A DNA stretch of 64,000 nucleotides from Rhizobium acidisoli (GCF_002531755.2 NZ_CP034998.1:806001-870000), one strand, 5' to 3'. Shown: positions 44,194-54,476, counted from the first letter of the stretch. Numbers and translations are program-made. The notes: a model not told the origin generated them from the sequence alone.

Positions 44194-45564
44194 TCACGAA
44201 ACCCGGTTTCGCTCGACGGTCAGCTGCTTGTAGGGCGCGCCGCCGCCCGCCATCTCGGCCGAGACTTTCTTCTCCCATTGGAAGCCGAGAACCGCACCTT
44301 TAGCGGTCTCCTGGAAGACGTTGTCGGTGATGACGGCGGTGCCGGCGCCATCGGCGACCGAGACAGCGCATCCCACCGGCGCCTGGCGCACCACATTGCC
44401 GCTGACGACGACATTGCGGAGATAGGGACCCCAGCCGATCTGCATGCCCCAGCGCGGCGCCCCCTCGATCATATTGGCCGAGATCAGCGTGTCGGCCTCT
44501 GCCGCGATGCCGATGCCGAAGCCGACTTCGTGCTTGTAGGGGCCTTTCAGAGTGAGGTTGCGCACGACGTTGCCGGTGACGGTCGCGAGCCTGCCGCCCT
44601 CGTCGAAATTGGCGATCGAGATGCCGTTCGCCGCCCCGTCGATCATGTTGGCGGAAACGACGGCGCCCTCGAAGGCAAATTCGACATAGATCGCCGTTTC
44701 GCCGGAGCGCCGGCACTGATTGTTGCTGATCTGGATGTCCGAGGCCGAATTGGCGCGGATCGCCGTGAAGGCGCAGTCGGAAATATGGTTGTTCACCACC
44801 ATCACGCCGTCGGCGCGGAAGATGTTGATGCCGTTGCCGTTCTGGCCGGTGCCGCCGTCATTGGCGCGGATGTTGGAGATGCGGTTGCCGGAAACCACCG
44901 TGCCATCCTCCGCCTTGTTCCAGCGATGCACCAGAATGCCGCCATTGCCGCAATCGGTGATCGTGTTTCCGGTGACCGAAAGATTGGCGGAATCGACCGC
45001 ATAAAGCCCGGCCTGGGCCGCGCCCGAAATGCGGCTGCGCTCGATCCGTCCGCCGCAGCGCTCCAGCTGCAACCCGTGTTTGCGGCTGCCGCCGATCTCG
45101 CAATTTTCGATCAGCACCTCGTCGACACCGGTAAATTGGATGAGCCCGCCGGCAGAGTCGGCGAGCTGGCGGTTGCCGCCGTCGATAACGAGGTTGGAAA
45201 GCTCGATGCGGCGCACATTTGCCGCCGCAAACAGGTGGCCTTCGCCGGTATAGACGATCCGCGAGGCGCCGGCCACGCCTGTTATGCGGGTATTGTCGGG
45301 CAGGTTGAGATTGGCGACTCGATAGGTGCCGGGCGGCAGGAAGACCGGCACGTTCTCGCGCGCCGCCTGTTCGATCATCTGCTGCAGATTGCGGGTCTTG
45401 CGGTCGCCGCCTTCCGGAATGGCGCGATATTCCACTGCGTCGATCGCGCCGCGCAGATCGGGTTGTCCGGCAGCCGCCAGCGGTGCGCCAAGCGCGCGCG
45501 GCGCTGAACCTCCCGCAACCGCGGCGGCGGCGAGGAAGAAAAACATGTCGCGGCGTGAAGGCAT
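44194..45564 (-). CDS. Tat-exported right-handed beta-helix repeat protein
   Basis: The ATG at 45564 gives 456 aa beginning [18 protein letters not shown], a twin-arginine signal. The mature protein starts with a pectate-lyase-like cap ([15 protein letters not shown]). About ten turns of parallel beta-helix follow, with recurring N-x-I/V-x-G/N patterns ([31 protein letters not shown]). Length and signal agree with the rhizobial RR-plus-repeat family TIGR03808. Polysaccharide binding or cleavage is plausible, but no catalytic residues are identified. It is periplasmic or secreted. Confidence 0.82.
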   Translation of the reverse strand: MPSRRDMFFFLAAAAVAGGSAPRALGAPLAAAGQPDLRGAIDAVEYRAIPEGGDRKTRNLQQMIEQAARENVPVFLPPGTYRVANLNLPDNTRITGVAGASRIVYTGEGHLFAAANVRRIELSNLVIDGGNRQLADSAGGLIQFTGVDEVLIENCEIGGSRKHGLQLERCGGRIERSRISGAAQAGLYAVDSANLSVTGNTITDCGNGGILVHRWNKAEDGTVVSGNRISNIRANDGGTGQNGNGINIFRADGVMVVNNHISDCAFTAIRANSASDIQISNNQCRRSGETAIYVEFAFEGAVVSANMIDGAANGISIANFDEGGRLATVTGNVVRNLTLKGPYKHEVGFGIGIAAEADTLISANMIEGAPRWGMQIGWGPYLRNVVVSGNVVRQAPVGCAVSVADGAGTAVITDNVFQETAKGAVLGFQWEKKVSAEMAGGGAPYKQLTVERNRVS

Positions 45565-45808
45565 TCCAGGTTCTCTCGTTACAACTCGCCCGTAGCACGA
45601 AACATGCCAGACGCGCCTGTCTCTTTCTGGCACAGGCGGCCGGAATTGCCGTTGTAGCCTTGGCGAAGGGCAGGATATCGCCGCCGATTTTGTCGTCTTG
45701 TTCACCCTTTCATTTAAGCAAGCCGAAGGAAATGAGGACTACTTTGAAGGGAATATTACGGGGTGATTATGCGGGATGAGGCCTTCGGCCTCCGGGGAGA
45801 GTGACGGC

Positions 45809-48106
45809 ATGCCCAAACCGAGTGCCAGGCGATGGGAATCGACCGATGCCCTGTCGGCCGAAACGCGGCGCATCGTCGCCGCGACGGAGGCGATGATGGC
45901 CTCGACCGCCCATCATCTCTCCGACGGCATCGAGAACCTGCGCCTGAAGACGATCGTCCACGAACTTCCGGATTTCCTCTACGTCAAGGATCGTGACAGC
46001 CGCTTCGTCTTCGCCAACACCGTCACCGCCAGCAGCCTCGGCCTGGAGAGCGCTGATCTGCTTACCGGCAAGCGCGATTTCGACCTGTTCGATTTCGAGA
46101 CGGCTCTCCACCATTTCGATATCGAGCAGCAGATCATGGCGACGGGGCAAGCCTGCATCGACATGGAGGAAAGCTACGTCCTGCCCGGCGGCAAAAGGCC
46201 GATATGCCGGCTGACCTCGAAGATACCGCTGCGCAACGATCGCGGCGAGGTCATCGGCCTGATCGGCGTTTCCCGCGATATCACCGAACGCAAGCGCCAG
46301 GAGGATCTCCATCGCGAGCAGGCGAACCTGCTCGAAATGATCGCCCGCAACGAGCCGCTGCCGATGATCCTCGAGGCGCTGGTGCTGATGATCGAAGCGC
46401 AGCTGACCGGCATCGACGGGTCGGTGCTGCTGCTGAACGGCGAGGGCACCAGGCTCTATCACGGCGCCGCCCCCAATCTGCCCGGCGGCTACAGCCGGCT
46501 GATCGACGGCGTCACCATCGGTCCCAAGGTGGGCTCCTGCGGCACCGCCGCCTGGCGCGGCCAGACGGTGATCGTCGAGGACGTGATGAGCGATCCGCTG
46601 TGGGAGGATTTCCGCGCGCTGGTCGCGCCCTTCGGCTTTCGCTCCTGCTGGTCGACGCCGATCGTCACCTCGCAGAACAATGTGCTCGGCACCTTCGCCC
46701 TCTACTCCAGGGAAGTCCGCCGGCCCACGGAGCACGAAATAAAGCTGGTGGCGCTCGCCACGCACATCGCCGGTATCGCCATCGAGCGCAAGCGTGTGGA
46801 CGATCGCATCCATTTCATGGCCCATCACGACGATCTCACCGGTCTGCCGAACCGGGCTTTCCTGAAGGAGCGGCTCGCCAATATCCTCGACCAGGCCCGG
46901 CGCCACACCCGCAAGGTGACCGTCGCCTATATCGATCTCGATAATTTCAAGGACATCAACGACGGCCGCGGCCACGCCGCCGGCGACGAGGTGCTGAAGG
47001 AAACCGCCGCCCGCATGGCCAACAGCATCCGGGCCTCGGATATGGTGGTGCGTCTTGGCGGCGATGAATTCCTCGTCGTGCTCGTTCACCAGTCGAGCCA
47101 CGATGCCGGCATCACGCGCCGCCTCCGCGAGTTGCAGAAGGCGATCAACCGACCGATCCCCAGCGATGGCGGTGAGATCACCGTCACCTCGAGCATCGGC
47201 GTTGCCGCCTTTCCCTTCGATGGCGCGACCTCGGAAGAGCTTCTCGCCAATGCCGACCGCGCCATGTATCGCGCCAAGGAGCTCGGCCGCAACACCCTGC
47301 AGCATCACGATGGCGGCGGCACGCCTGTGGGAATGCCGCTCGGCGAGCAGGAGGAGCTGCACCAGGCGATCACCGGCGACCAGCTGTTCCTGCAATATCA
47401 GCCGCAGGTCGATGTCGCCACTGGCCGCATCACCGGCATCGAGGCGTTGGTGCGCTGGAACCATCCGGCCAAGGGCAGGGTGCCGCCGGTCAATTTCATT
47501 CCGCTCGCCGAAGAGACCGGCCTCATCGTTCCCCTCGGCCTCTGGGTGCTGAACGAGGCCTGCCGCCAGGCGCGCCAATGGCAGGATATGGGCCTGACGC
47601 CGCTGACCATCGCCGTCAACGTCTCGGCCAAGCAGTTCGCCGATCCGGATTTTGCAAGCCACGTCGCCGAAGCGCTGGAGCGCCACCGCCTGCAAGCGCG
47701 CTGGCTGGAGCTCGAGGTTACCGAAAGCGTGGTGATGCAGGATGCCGAACGCGCGCTCGCCATGATGGAATCGCTGCGGGCGCTCGGTGTTCGCCTGTCG
47801 ATCGACGATTTCGGCTCCGGCTATTCCAGCCTGGCGGCGCTGAAGACCTTCCCCTTCGACCGCCTGAAGATGGACCGTTCGCTGGTCGAGGCCCTGCCGG
47901 GCGACAAGACCGCCGTCGCCATCGCCTCGGCGGTCATTTCGCTGGCGCAGACGCTGAAGCTTTCGGTCCTCGCCGAAGGTGTCGAAACCGACGCCCAGAT
48001 GGATTTCCTGCGTCACGCGCATTGCGAAGAGGCGCAGGGCTACCGCTTCTCCAAGCCCGTCTCCCCGGAGGAAATCCCCGGATTGCTGCGGGCGCGCAGC
48101 CTCTAA
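45809..48106 (+). CDS. PAS-GAF-GGDEF-EAL c-di-GMP protein
   Basis: The ATG at 45809 (GGGGAGAG upstream) gives 765 aa. The order is a PAS domain (about 50-165, with FLYVKDRDSRF and SRDITERKR), a GAF domain (about 175-330), then GGDEF with intact LGGDEF and RxxD inhibitory site (RASD five residues before). The EAL domain has EALVRW, NVSAKQ, TESVV, DDFGSGYSS, LKMDRS and EGVET. Both domains look catalytically complete, so it may make or break c-di-GMP depending on the sensor state. It is cytoplasmic and convergent with the luxR gene, overlapping it by 4 bp. Confidence 0.88.
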   Translation: MPKPSARRWESTDALSAETRRIVAATEAMMASTAHHLSDGIENLRLKTIVHELPDFLYVKDRDSRFVFANTVTASSLGLESADLLTGKRDFDLFDFETALHHFDIEQQIMATGQACIDMEESYVLPGGKRPICRLTSKIPLRNDRGEVIGLIGVSRDITERKRQEDLHREQANLLEMIARNEPLPMILEALVLMIEAQLTGIDGSVLLLNGEGTRLYHGAAPNLPGGYSRLIDGVTIGPKVGSCGTAAWRGQTVIVEDVMSDPLWEDFRALVAPFGFRSCWSTPIVTSQNNVLGTFALYSREVRRPTEHEIKLVALATHIAGIAIERKRVDDRIHFMAHHDDLTGLPNRAFLKERLANILDQARRHTRKVTVAYIDLDNFKDINDGRGHAAGDEVLKETAARMANSIRASDMVVRLGGDEFLVVLVHQSSHDAGITRRLRELQKAINRPIPSDGGEITVTSSIGVAAFPFDGATSEELLANADRAMYRAKELGRNTLQHHDGGGTPVGMPLGEQEELHQAITGDQLFLQYQPQVDVATGRITGIEALVRWNHPAKGRVPPVNFIPLAEETGLIVPLGLWVLNEACRQARQWQDMGLTPLTIAVNVSAKQFADPDFASHVAEALERHRLQARWLELEVTESVVMQDAERALAMMESLRALGVRLSIDDFGSGYSSLAALKTFPFDRLKMDRSLVEALPGDKTAVAIASAVISLAQTLKLSVLAEGVETDAQMDFLRHAHCEEAQGYRFSKPVSPEEIPGLLRARSL

Positions 48107-48825
48107 ACACGAAGGATGTTGAGTCTGAGAGCGCTGACGACGGCTTGCGTTCTTGTCGTACATCCCAGCTTCTTGATTGCGCTGCCGATGTGATTGTTGA
48201 CTGCATTTTCCGTGAGATCGAGAAGTTTTGCGATTTCGGCGCCCTTCCTTCCTCCGGCGGTCAGCCTCAAGCAATCCAGTTCGTTGCGTGTAAACTCGAT
48301 GGGCTTGTGTTTCTCGTTCAATGTGAGTTGTGAGAGCCGGTCATAGATGAGTGTGGCGATAAACAGGAGCTTCGCCATTTCGATCATGCTGAAGTTCCGG
48401 GACCCCGAAATCGACATGGCGCCGCGTCCGCCCGCCGCATCGTGAACAGGAAAATAGGCGCCTTTTTCCATGCCGTAGCGCTTGAACAACTCGATGACCG
48501 TGGACTTCTTGCCTTCGCCGCGATCGGTATTGATCGCTTCGACATCATAATTGAACGGGCTGGTCGATCGCAGCATCCGGCGGATGACCGGACTGTCGAC
48601 CATCAGGTTATGGGCGTCGTAATAATCCACCATCTCCGCCGGCCAGTTGGTGATGATCTTTGTCGCGCCGATTTCGACGAAGTCGACCGTGGGCAGCGTC
48701 ATGATCAGGAAAGCCGTCATTCCAAGATCCTGCGTGAGTCCCTTCATATATTTGAAAACTTCGTAATGCGTGTTGAAGCCCGCAGCGACTTCCTCAATTC
48801 GATTGAATTCGGCCTCGAGCTTCAT
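48103..48825 (-). CDS. LuxR-family regulator, apparently without a synthase (solo)
   Basis: The ATG at 48825 (CGGAGAAGAAC upstream) gives 240 aa. The N-terminal autoinducer-binding domain spans about residues 15-165. The C-terminal LuxR HTH contains FTRNELDCLRLTAGGRKGAEIA and TENAVNNHIGSAIKKLG. In the ligand pocket the usual Trp57 position reads Met (PAEMVDYY) and the DP motif reads DSP, so the ligand may differ from a standard acyl-homoserine lactone. No luxI-type gene lies in the window. It lies between two c-di-GMP genes, convergent with one and divergent from the other. Confidence 0.82.
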   Translation of the reverse strand: MKLEAEFNRIEEVAAGFNTHYEVFKYMKGLTQDLGMTAFLIMTLPTVDFVEIGATKIITNWPAEMVDYYDAHNLMVDSPVIRRMLRSTSPFNYDVEAINTDRGEGKKSTVIELFKRYGMEKGAYFPVHDAAGGRGAMSISGSRNFSMIEMAKLLFIATLIYDRLSQLTLNEKHKPIEFTRNELDCLRLTAGGRKGAEIAKLLDLTENAVNNHIGSAIKKLGCTTRTQAVVSALRLNILRV

Positions 48826-49348
48826 GTTCTTCTCCGATCGGCAGTTCGCGTCCGGGCGCTTGGCAGCGGCAGACAAAATACAAGGCTTGCCCGTCACCGG
48901 GAAGGTAAGCTTATGAGACAACTGGACCTTAACAAATCGTAAAGGCGCCTTTCGGCTTCTGGGCGCAAAAACGGCGAAAAATCGCCAATCTCGTCGCGTT
49001 GGAAAATCTTGTAGCAAACCGAGACGTTCGAAATGGATACTTATATCGATCTGATTTTATTGACACATTTCTTTTCTATGAGACTGTTTTGCAGAGGCTG
49101 CATTGGTGCATGACCGGGTTAATGGATACTTAAAGAATTTACAGGATTTTATCTTCAGATTGCTCGGCCAGGGAACCTCCGCGTGGGATCGCGGTAGTTA
49201 CTCGCTTAGGGGATCGCATAAAAGGAAACGCATGCTGGTTGGTATCCGATGCCAAGCCCATGAGGGCGCCAACCGGCAACGTCTCCAGCCAATCGGATTT
49301 CATCAACGCGTTTTCATTAAGTAACTGTAAATATTAGAGGAATCTGTT
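48826..49348. promoter_or_regulatory. Divergent region between luxR and GGDEF gene
   Basis: This 523-bp, locally AT-rich gap has promoters on both sides. A 12-bp direct repeat AATGGATACTTA occurs at 49032-49043 and 49121-49132 and might be a binding motif. No lux-box palindrome stands out, and the 73-codon frame at 49103 lacks support. Confidence 0.4.
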
Positions 49349-51217
49349 GTGCCTTGGCAAGTCTTGATCGGAAATGTGGCTGCGGTAGCGCTCGTCATTT
49401 CGGTGTGGATGCACCTGCATTACAAGTTCTACCGCCTTTCCAAGGTCCAGGCAGAACTTGGCTTCGGCTTGATGATGGGCCTTGGGGCAGTCTTGTCGAT
49501 GCTGCTGTCCGTCGAGGTCGATAGCGGCTATTATCTCGACCTGCGTTCGACCTTGCTGGCGGTTTCGGCCGTCTACGGTGGTCCGCTGGCGGTTCTGATG
49601 ACCGCAGTCCTCACCTGCGTCCAGAGGATCTCCATGGGTGGCGCCGGTGTCGAACCGGCATTGATCTCGATCATGCTGGTGTCCGTGTTTGGACTGGCGC
49701 TCCACGTCCTGTTCGGCAGGGGCTCGGCGGATGTCAGAAAGGCACTTGCCTGTGCGGTCATGGTGGCCACGGTCACACTGGCGATGAGCATTTTCCATCG
49801 AGGTGGCTGGTCGCATATCACCACCGTTAGCCTTGCCGGAATAGGCGTGAAGTTCGCCGCGACCTTGGCCGCGGCATGCGTCATCACCTATTTCCATGCC
49901 TTTACCCTCGAGCGTGATATCTTGAAGGCCGCTTTGACCCAGGCGCCTGATTTCCACTATGTCAAAGACCGCAATAGCCGGTTCGTCGTCACCAACCTCA
50001 ACGTCGCGCGAAACCATGACCGCACCAAATCTTCGGAGATGGTCGGCCTGACGGATTTCGATCTCTATCCTCGCGAGATGGCGCAAGCATTCTTCGATCG
50101 CGAGCAGGAAATCATGGCGAGCGGGGAAGCCCTGGTGGATTTCGAGGAGCCTCTTGTTGAAGAAAACGGCCGGGAGCGTTGGTTCCTGACGTCGAAAATC
50201 CCGCTGCGAAACCGCCACGGCGATCTGGTTGGACTTGCCGGCGTGACCCGCGATATCACCGAGAAAAAACGTCTGATTCAGGAAGCCCTCGACAGCAAGA
50301 CTGTGCTTTCCCAAGCGATGACCGAAATGTCCGATGGGCTTGCCATGTTCAATCCCGAGGGCCGGCTGGTGTTTTGCAACGATCAATATCGTGCCGCCTT
50401 TCCCAGTTCCGCCCATGCCAGACAACCCGGCACCGACATAACCGCTATCCTGCAAGCGGTCGTGCGCAGTGGTGAGCGGGTCGATGTGAGCCCGGATGCC
50501 GGCGATGACTGGATCGAGACCTCCGCGGCGCAGCTTTTCCTGACTCAGGATAGCGAAATACCGATGTTCGATGGGCGGTGGCTCAGACAGCGCACGCGTT
50601 TGGCCGCCGATGGCTCCGCCCTGGTGGTGGTTTCGGATATCACCTCGATGAAGCATTCCGAGGAAAGGCTGACGCAACTCGCCCTGAAGATGAAGGGGCT
50701 GGCCGACACCGACGCATTGACCGGTATTGCCAATCGAAGAGTGTTCAACGAGGCGATCTCGGAGGAGTTTGCACGCGCCCGTCGAGCCGAATCCTCTCTC
50801 AGCCTGTTGCTGATCGATGTCGATCACTTCAAGGCTTACAACGATACCTACGGTCACCTCGAAGGAGACAACTGCCTGAGGATGATCGGCGAGATTCTCA
50901 GGTCCATTGCCAAGCGGCCCTCAGACCTCGCAGCGCGATTTGGCGGAGAGGAGTTCGCCATACTGCTTCCCGGCACGGACCGGGATGGCGCGCTGCGGCT
51001 GGCCAGGATGCTGCGCTCGGCGTTGCATCGGCGCGCAATACCACATAGCGAAAGCAGCAAGGCGATCGTGACGGTGAGTATCGGTGTGGCCAACATCTGC
51101 GACAGATTTGCGACGCCGGCAGAACTGGTCTCGGCCGCTGACCAGGCGCTCTACGCGGCAAAGAAGCACGGACGCGACCGTGTCGAGGCCGCCGCGCATC
51201 AGGCAAGAGCGGCGTAA
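49349..51217 (+). CDS. Membrane diguanylate cyclase with PAS domains
   Basis: This 622-aa protein has six hydrophobic segments in the first 180 residues, with the 5TMR-LYT-like sensor pattern. A PAS domain follows (about 205-315, DFHYVKDRNSRF), then a second PAS-type region (about 325-430). The diguanylate cyclase domain has RFGGEEF and an RxxD inhibitory site (RPSD) five residues upstream, so it looks active and feedback-controlled. The signal is unknown. It is divergent from luxR. Confidence 0.87.
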   Translation: MPWQVLIGNVAAVALVISVWMHLHYKFYRLSKVQAELGFGLMMGLGAVLSMLLSVEVDSGYYLDLRSTLLAVSAVYGGPLAVLMTAVLTCVQRISMGGAGVEPALISIMLVSVFGLALHVLFGRGSADVRKALACAVMVATVTLAMSIFHRGGWSHITTVSLAGIGVKFAATLAAACVITYFHAFTLERDILKAALTQAPDFHYVKDRNSRFVVTNLNVARNHDRTKSSEMVGLTDFDLYPREMAQAFFDREQEIMASGEALVDFEEPLVEENGRERWFLTSKIPLRNRHGDLVGLAGVTRDITEKKRLIQEALDSKTVLSQAMTEMSDGLAMFNPEGRLVFCNDQYRAAFPSSAHARQPGTDITAILQAVVRSGERVDVSPDAGDDWIETSAAQLFLTQDSEIPMFDGRWLRQRTRLAADGSALVVVSDITSMKHSEERLTQLALKMKGLADTDALTGIANRRVFNEAISEEFARARRAESSLSLLLIDVDHFKAYNDTYGHLEGDNCLRMIGEILRSIAKRPSDLAARFGGEEFAILLPGTDRDGALRLARMLRSALHRRAIPHSESSKAIVTVSIGVANICDRFATPAELVSAADQALYAAKKHGRDRVEAAAHQARAA

Positions 51218-51263
51218 GCCGCATGCCGTGGGACGCGTCGGCAACTCTCGTTGAGGACGGACT

Positions 51264-52238
51264 TCATTTCGCAAGCTTGCCGATCGCCTCTATCTCGTTC
51301 GTCCATATGCCCGCCGCATAGTCTGGCGGCAGTCGTGCCAGTAGCGCGGGATCGTCGATGCCGGTGGAAAAATCACTGCCGCGATAGGGGCCGAGCACGA
51401 AGACCTCGGTTCCGGCATCCTGCATCCGGTTGAGAAAACGGTCCGGCCAGCCCCAGAGCCATGGCGCAATATTGATCGGCACCAGCATCATGGCGTGTTT
51501 GCAGGCATCCGGCAGCACGCCGGTCCAGCCATAGCCGATGTAGCCGAAAAGGCAGCCTTTCAGGCTCTTGCGCGAGGCGGTCTTGATCTCGGGCACCAGC
51601 CGGCGCAGGACATCGATCGGCTCGTCGCCGCCATAGACGATGATGTCTGCCCGCCGTGCGGACGGAAGCCCGTTGAGCACGGCGGCGAGCTTTTCGCCCT
51701 CTGAAGGATCGCGGCTCTTGACGTTGATGAGGAAGCGCCGATCCGGAAAGGTGGAAAGCACCTCCGCCAGCGTCGGCATCATGCCGATGCCGCGGCCGCG
51801 AAAGGGAAAACTCTTGCCGCCATCGGCGGTATAGCCGTAGCCGATGTCGAGCTTGCGCAGCTCCGCCATCGAATGCTCGCGGGTGACGCCGTGGCCGTCG
51901 GTGCGGCAGTCGAGCGTCCAGTCGTGAAAGACGGCGAATTCGCCATCCGTCGTCGGATGCACGTCGATCTCGACGATATCGGCGCCGGCCGCAAAGCCTG
52001 CCTGCATCGAGCGGATGGTATTCTCGAGATAGTCATGTTTCGGCGCCAGCATGCGGCTCGCCGTGCAGGTGTCGTTCTTCAGATCGGTCTCGTCGAACCG
52101 CTGAGCGATGCCGCGATGGGCGAGCAGCACCGGCTTTCCCGGCCGATGCTCGGCGAGCAGGCTGGTGTTGTTGAGATAGATGCCGGCCGCGACAAGTGCG
52201 ACCGCGCCCACGCAATAGAAAAGCTTCCTGCCCATCAT
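51264..52238 (-). CDS. Glycerophosphodiester phosphodiesterase family protein
   Basis: The start at 52238 (Met-Met-Gly; the second ATG at 52235 has better spacing to GGGGGAG) gives 324 aa. An N-terminal signal or anchor precedes the GDPD TIM barrel: LLAHRG, LENTIRSMQAGFAAGADIVE with EID, VFHDWTLDCRTDG and LINVKS. These carry the metal- and substrate-binding residues. It would hydrolyse glycerophosphodiesters from phospholipid turnover in the periplasm. It converges on the GGDEF gene across a 46-bp gap. Confidence 0.85.
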   Translation of the reverse strand: MMGRKLFYCVGAVALVAAGIYLNNTSLLAEHRPGKPVLLAHRGIAQRFDETDLKNDTCTASRMLAPKHDYLENTIRSMQAGFAAGADIVEIDVHPTTDGEFAVFHDWTLDCRTDGHGVTREHSMAELRKLDIGYGYTADGGKSFPFRGRGIGMMPTLAEVLSTFPDRRFLINVKSRDPSEGEKLAAVLNGLPSARRADIIVYGGDEPIDVLRRLVPEIKTASRKSLKGCLFGYIGYGWTGVLPDACKHAMMLVPINIAPWLWGWPDRFLNRMQDAGTEVFVLGPYRGSDFSTGIDDPALLARLPPDYAAGIWTNEIEAIGKLAK

Positions 52239-52355
52239 GCTCCCCCTGATTGCATCAAAGAAGGCAACAGCTAGAAAGCGATTCTGGTTGTTCTTGGGCT
52301 GTTTTCCGGCTTTTCTATGCCGGCAGTTTATTCCCCGGAGAGGATCGGCATCGCC

Positions 52356-53159
52356 ATGGAACAACAGGACGACGAGCTCATCCGTTTTGCAGAACACGGC
52401 GCGGCCGCCTTGCCGCCGGCGTCCGTCGAAGGCCATGTCGGGCGCGATGGCGCCCGCATCTGGTATGCGAGCTACGGGACCGGCCCTGCCGTCATCCTGC
52501 TGCATGGCGGTCTCGGCCATAGCGGCAACTGGGGCTATCAGCTCCCGGCGCTGCTGGACAGCGGCCGCCGCGTCGTGCTGATCGACAGCCGCGGCCATGG
52601 CCGCAGCAGCCGCGATGCCCGTCCCTATAGCTATGAACTGATGGCATCAGACGTGCTTGATGTCATGGACGAACTGCGTCTGGAAAAGGCAGCGTTCATC
52701 GGCTGGAGCGACGGCGCCTGCATCGCGCTGATCCTCGCCGCGACGGCCCCGTCGCGTGTCGACGGCGTCTTCTTCTTCGCCTGCAACATGGATCCGAGCG
52801 GGACGCTGGAATTCGTTCCGACGCCGGTCATCGACCGCTGTTTCAGCCGCCACGCGAGGGATTATGCGGCACTGTCCGCCACGCCGGATGATTTCAATTC
52901 CTTCGTCGAGGCGGTCAGCCTGATGATGCGCACGGAGCCGAATTATCAGGCCGGCGACCTCAACCGCATCCGCGTGCCGGTCGCGATCGTGCTTGGTGAA
53001 CGCGACGAATTCATCAAGCCGGAGCATGCCGAATATCTCGCCCGCAGCATTCCGGACGCTCAGATGATCTATCTGAAGGGCGTCAGCCATTTTGCGCCGC
53101 TGCAACGGCCGGCCGAGTTCAATGCCGCAATGCTGTCCTTTCTCGATGGGATAGCCTGA
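52356..53159 (+). CDS. Alpha/beta hydrolase
   Basis: The ATG at 52356 gives 267 aa. The triad is visible: Ser in GWSDG, Asp in LGERDEF and His in GVSHFAP, with the oxyanion strand LLHGGLGHSGNW. It is soluble, of the esterase or haloperoxidase-like type, and the substrate is unknown. It lies 45 nt before the ligase-associated exonuclease gene, but is probably a separate unit. Confidence 0.8.
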   Translation: MEQQDDELIRFAEHGAAALPPASVEGHVGRDGARIWYASYGTGPAVILLHGGLGHSGNWGYQLPALLDSGRRVVLIDSRGHGRSSRDARPYSYELMASDVLDVMDELRLEKAAFIGWSDGACIALILAATAPSRVDGVFFFACNMDPSGTLEFVPTPVIDRCFSRHARDYAALSATPDDFNSFVEAVSLMMRTEPNYQAGDLNRIRVPVAIVLGERDEFIKPEHAEYLARSIPDAQMIYLKGVSHFAPLQRPAEFNAAMLSFLDGIA

Positions 53160-53204
53160 TGACGACCTCTGGCCCCGCGCCGATTTCCGGCTATCTCTTG
53201 TTTC

Positions 53205-54215
53205 ATGAGACCTGATGCGCTGCTCTATCCCGCCCCGGAAGGGCTCTATTGCCCCGAAGGCGGCTTCTATGTCGATCCTGTGCGGCCGGTAGAGCGGGCG
53301 CTCGTCACCCACGGCCATTCCGATCACGCCCGGCCGGGCCATGTGAACGTGCTTGCCACTCGCCAGACGCTCGACATCATGCGCCTGCGTTACGGCGAGG
53401 GCTTCTGCGTCAGCGAGCAGGCTGCCGGCTTCGGCGAGGACCTGCTCGTCAATGGCGTCAAGGTGAGCTTTCATCCTGCCGGCCACGTGCTCGGCTCGGC
53501 GCAGATCGCCATCGAGAAAAACGGCACCCGCATCGTCGTCTCCGGCGATTACAAACGCCGCCCGGATCCGACCTGCGCCGCCTATGTGCCGGTCGCCTGC
53601 GATGTCTTCATTACCGAGGCGACCTTCGGCCTGCCGGTCTTCCATCATCCCGATCCGATGGACGAGATCGGCAAACTGCTCGCCTCGCTCCGGCAATTTC
53701 CCGAGCGCACCCATCTCGTCGGCGCCTATGCGCTGGGGAAGGCCCAGCGCGTCATCAGGCTGCTGCGCGATGCCGGCTACAGCGAACCGATCTATATCCA
53801 CGGCGCCATGGAAAAGCTCTGCGACTACTATGTCGGCGAGGGCATCGATCTTGGCGAGCTGCTGCCGGCGACGATCGAAAGCCGCGACAAATCCGCCTTC
53901 AAGGGCGCGGTCGTCATCGGCCCGTCCTCGGCCTTCGCCGACCGCTGGGCGCGCCGCTTCAACGAGCCGCTGCCGGCCTTCGCCTCCGGCTGGATGATGG
54001 TGCGCCAGCGCGCCAAACAGCACGGGGTCGAACTGCCGCTCGTCATCTCCGATCATTGCGACTGGCCGGAACTGACGGAAACCATCCGCGAACTGCACCC
54101 GGCCGAAGTCTGGGTGACCCACGGCCGCGAGGAGGCCCTGGTGCGCTGGTGCCAGCTCCAGGGCATCAAGGCGAAGCCGCTGCATCTTGTGGGATATGAG
54201 GATGAGGCGGATTGA
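53205..54215 (+). CDS. Ligase-associated DNA exonuclease (MBL fold)
   Basis: This 336-aa metallo-beta-lactamase/beta-CASP-type nuclease has the metal motif VTHGHSDHARPGH, a second strand GHVLGSAQI, VVSGDYKRRPDP and the C-terminal VWVTHGREEAL. It matches the TIGR04122-type exonuclease that is encoded beside an ATP-dependent DNA ligase in bacterial damage-response clusters. The ligase follows after a 260-bp repeat. The DEXH helicase and PdeM-like nuclease often present in such clusters do not follow. Confidence 0.85.
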   Translation: MRPDALLYPAPEGLYCPEGGFYVDPVRPVERALVTHGHSDHARPGHVNVLATRQTLDIMRLRYGEGFCVSEQAAGFGEDLLVNGVKVSFHPAGHVLGSAQIAIEKNGTRIVVSGDYKRRPDPTCAAYVPVACDVFITEATFGLPVFHHPDPMDEIGKLLASLRQFPERTHLVGAYALGKAQRVIRLLRDAGYSEPIYIHGAMEKLCDYYVGEGIDLGELLPATIESRDKSAFKGAVVIGPSSAFADRWARRFNEPLPAFASGWMMVRQRAKQHGVELPLVISDHCDWPELTETIRELHPAEVWVTHGREEALVRWCQLQGIKAKPLHLVGYEDEAD

Positions 54216-54302
54216 GATGAGCTGCGTGCCGCGCCGAAACCCCGCTCCAGCCGACCTTGCCGCCATCGCCGGCGCGCTGGTGGCTATGCACGCCCCTCGC
54301 TC

Positions 54303-54436
54303 CCTCATTTCTGTGCTTGTGACAGGAATCCAGCCACCGCGCGTCGGCGCGGTGAATGACTTATGTGACACCGAAGAGTTTCTCGCGCCCAAGGACTTGG
54401 GCGCACTGGATTCCTGTGACGAGCACAGGAATGAGG
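54303..54436. repeat. Large palindromic repeat between exonuclease and ligase genes
   Basis: Outer 31-bp arms (54303-54333 and 54406-54436) are inverted and about 90% identical. They enclose two perfect hairpins: CACCGCGC/GCGCGGTG (54335-54342, 54347-54354) and GCGCCCAAG/CTTGGGCGC (54385-54393, 54396-54404). The structure is an intergenic mosaic element inserted inside the operon, so it may limit read-through to the ligase gene. Confidence 0.7.
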
Positions 54437-54476
54437 GCGTACCCATTGAGCCTTTCCCCGGAATGCGGAGGCCGAT

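Noticed and set aside
45767..48274. An 835-codon minus-strand frame over the GGDEF-EAL gene
   Set aside because: It is the antisense shadow of a gene with complete PAS, GAF, GGDEF and EAL motifs, with no ribosome site or domain of its own.
49103..49324. A 73-codon frame before the membrane GGDEF gene
   Set aside because: There is no ribosome site, the composition is unlike its neighbours, and it overlaps likely promoter sequence.
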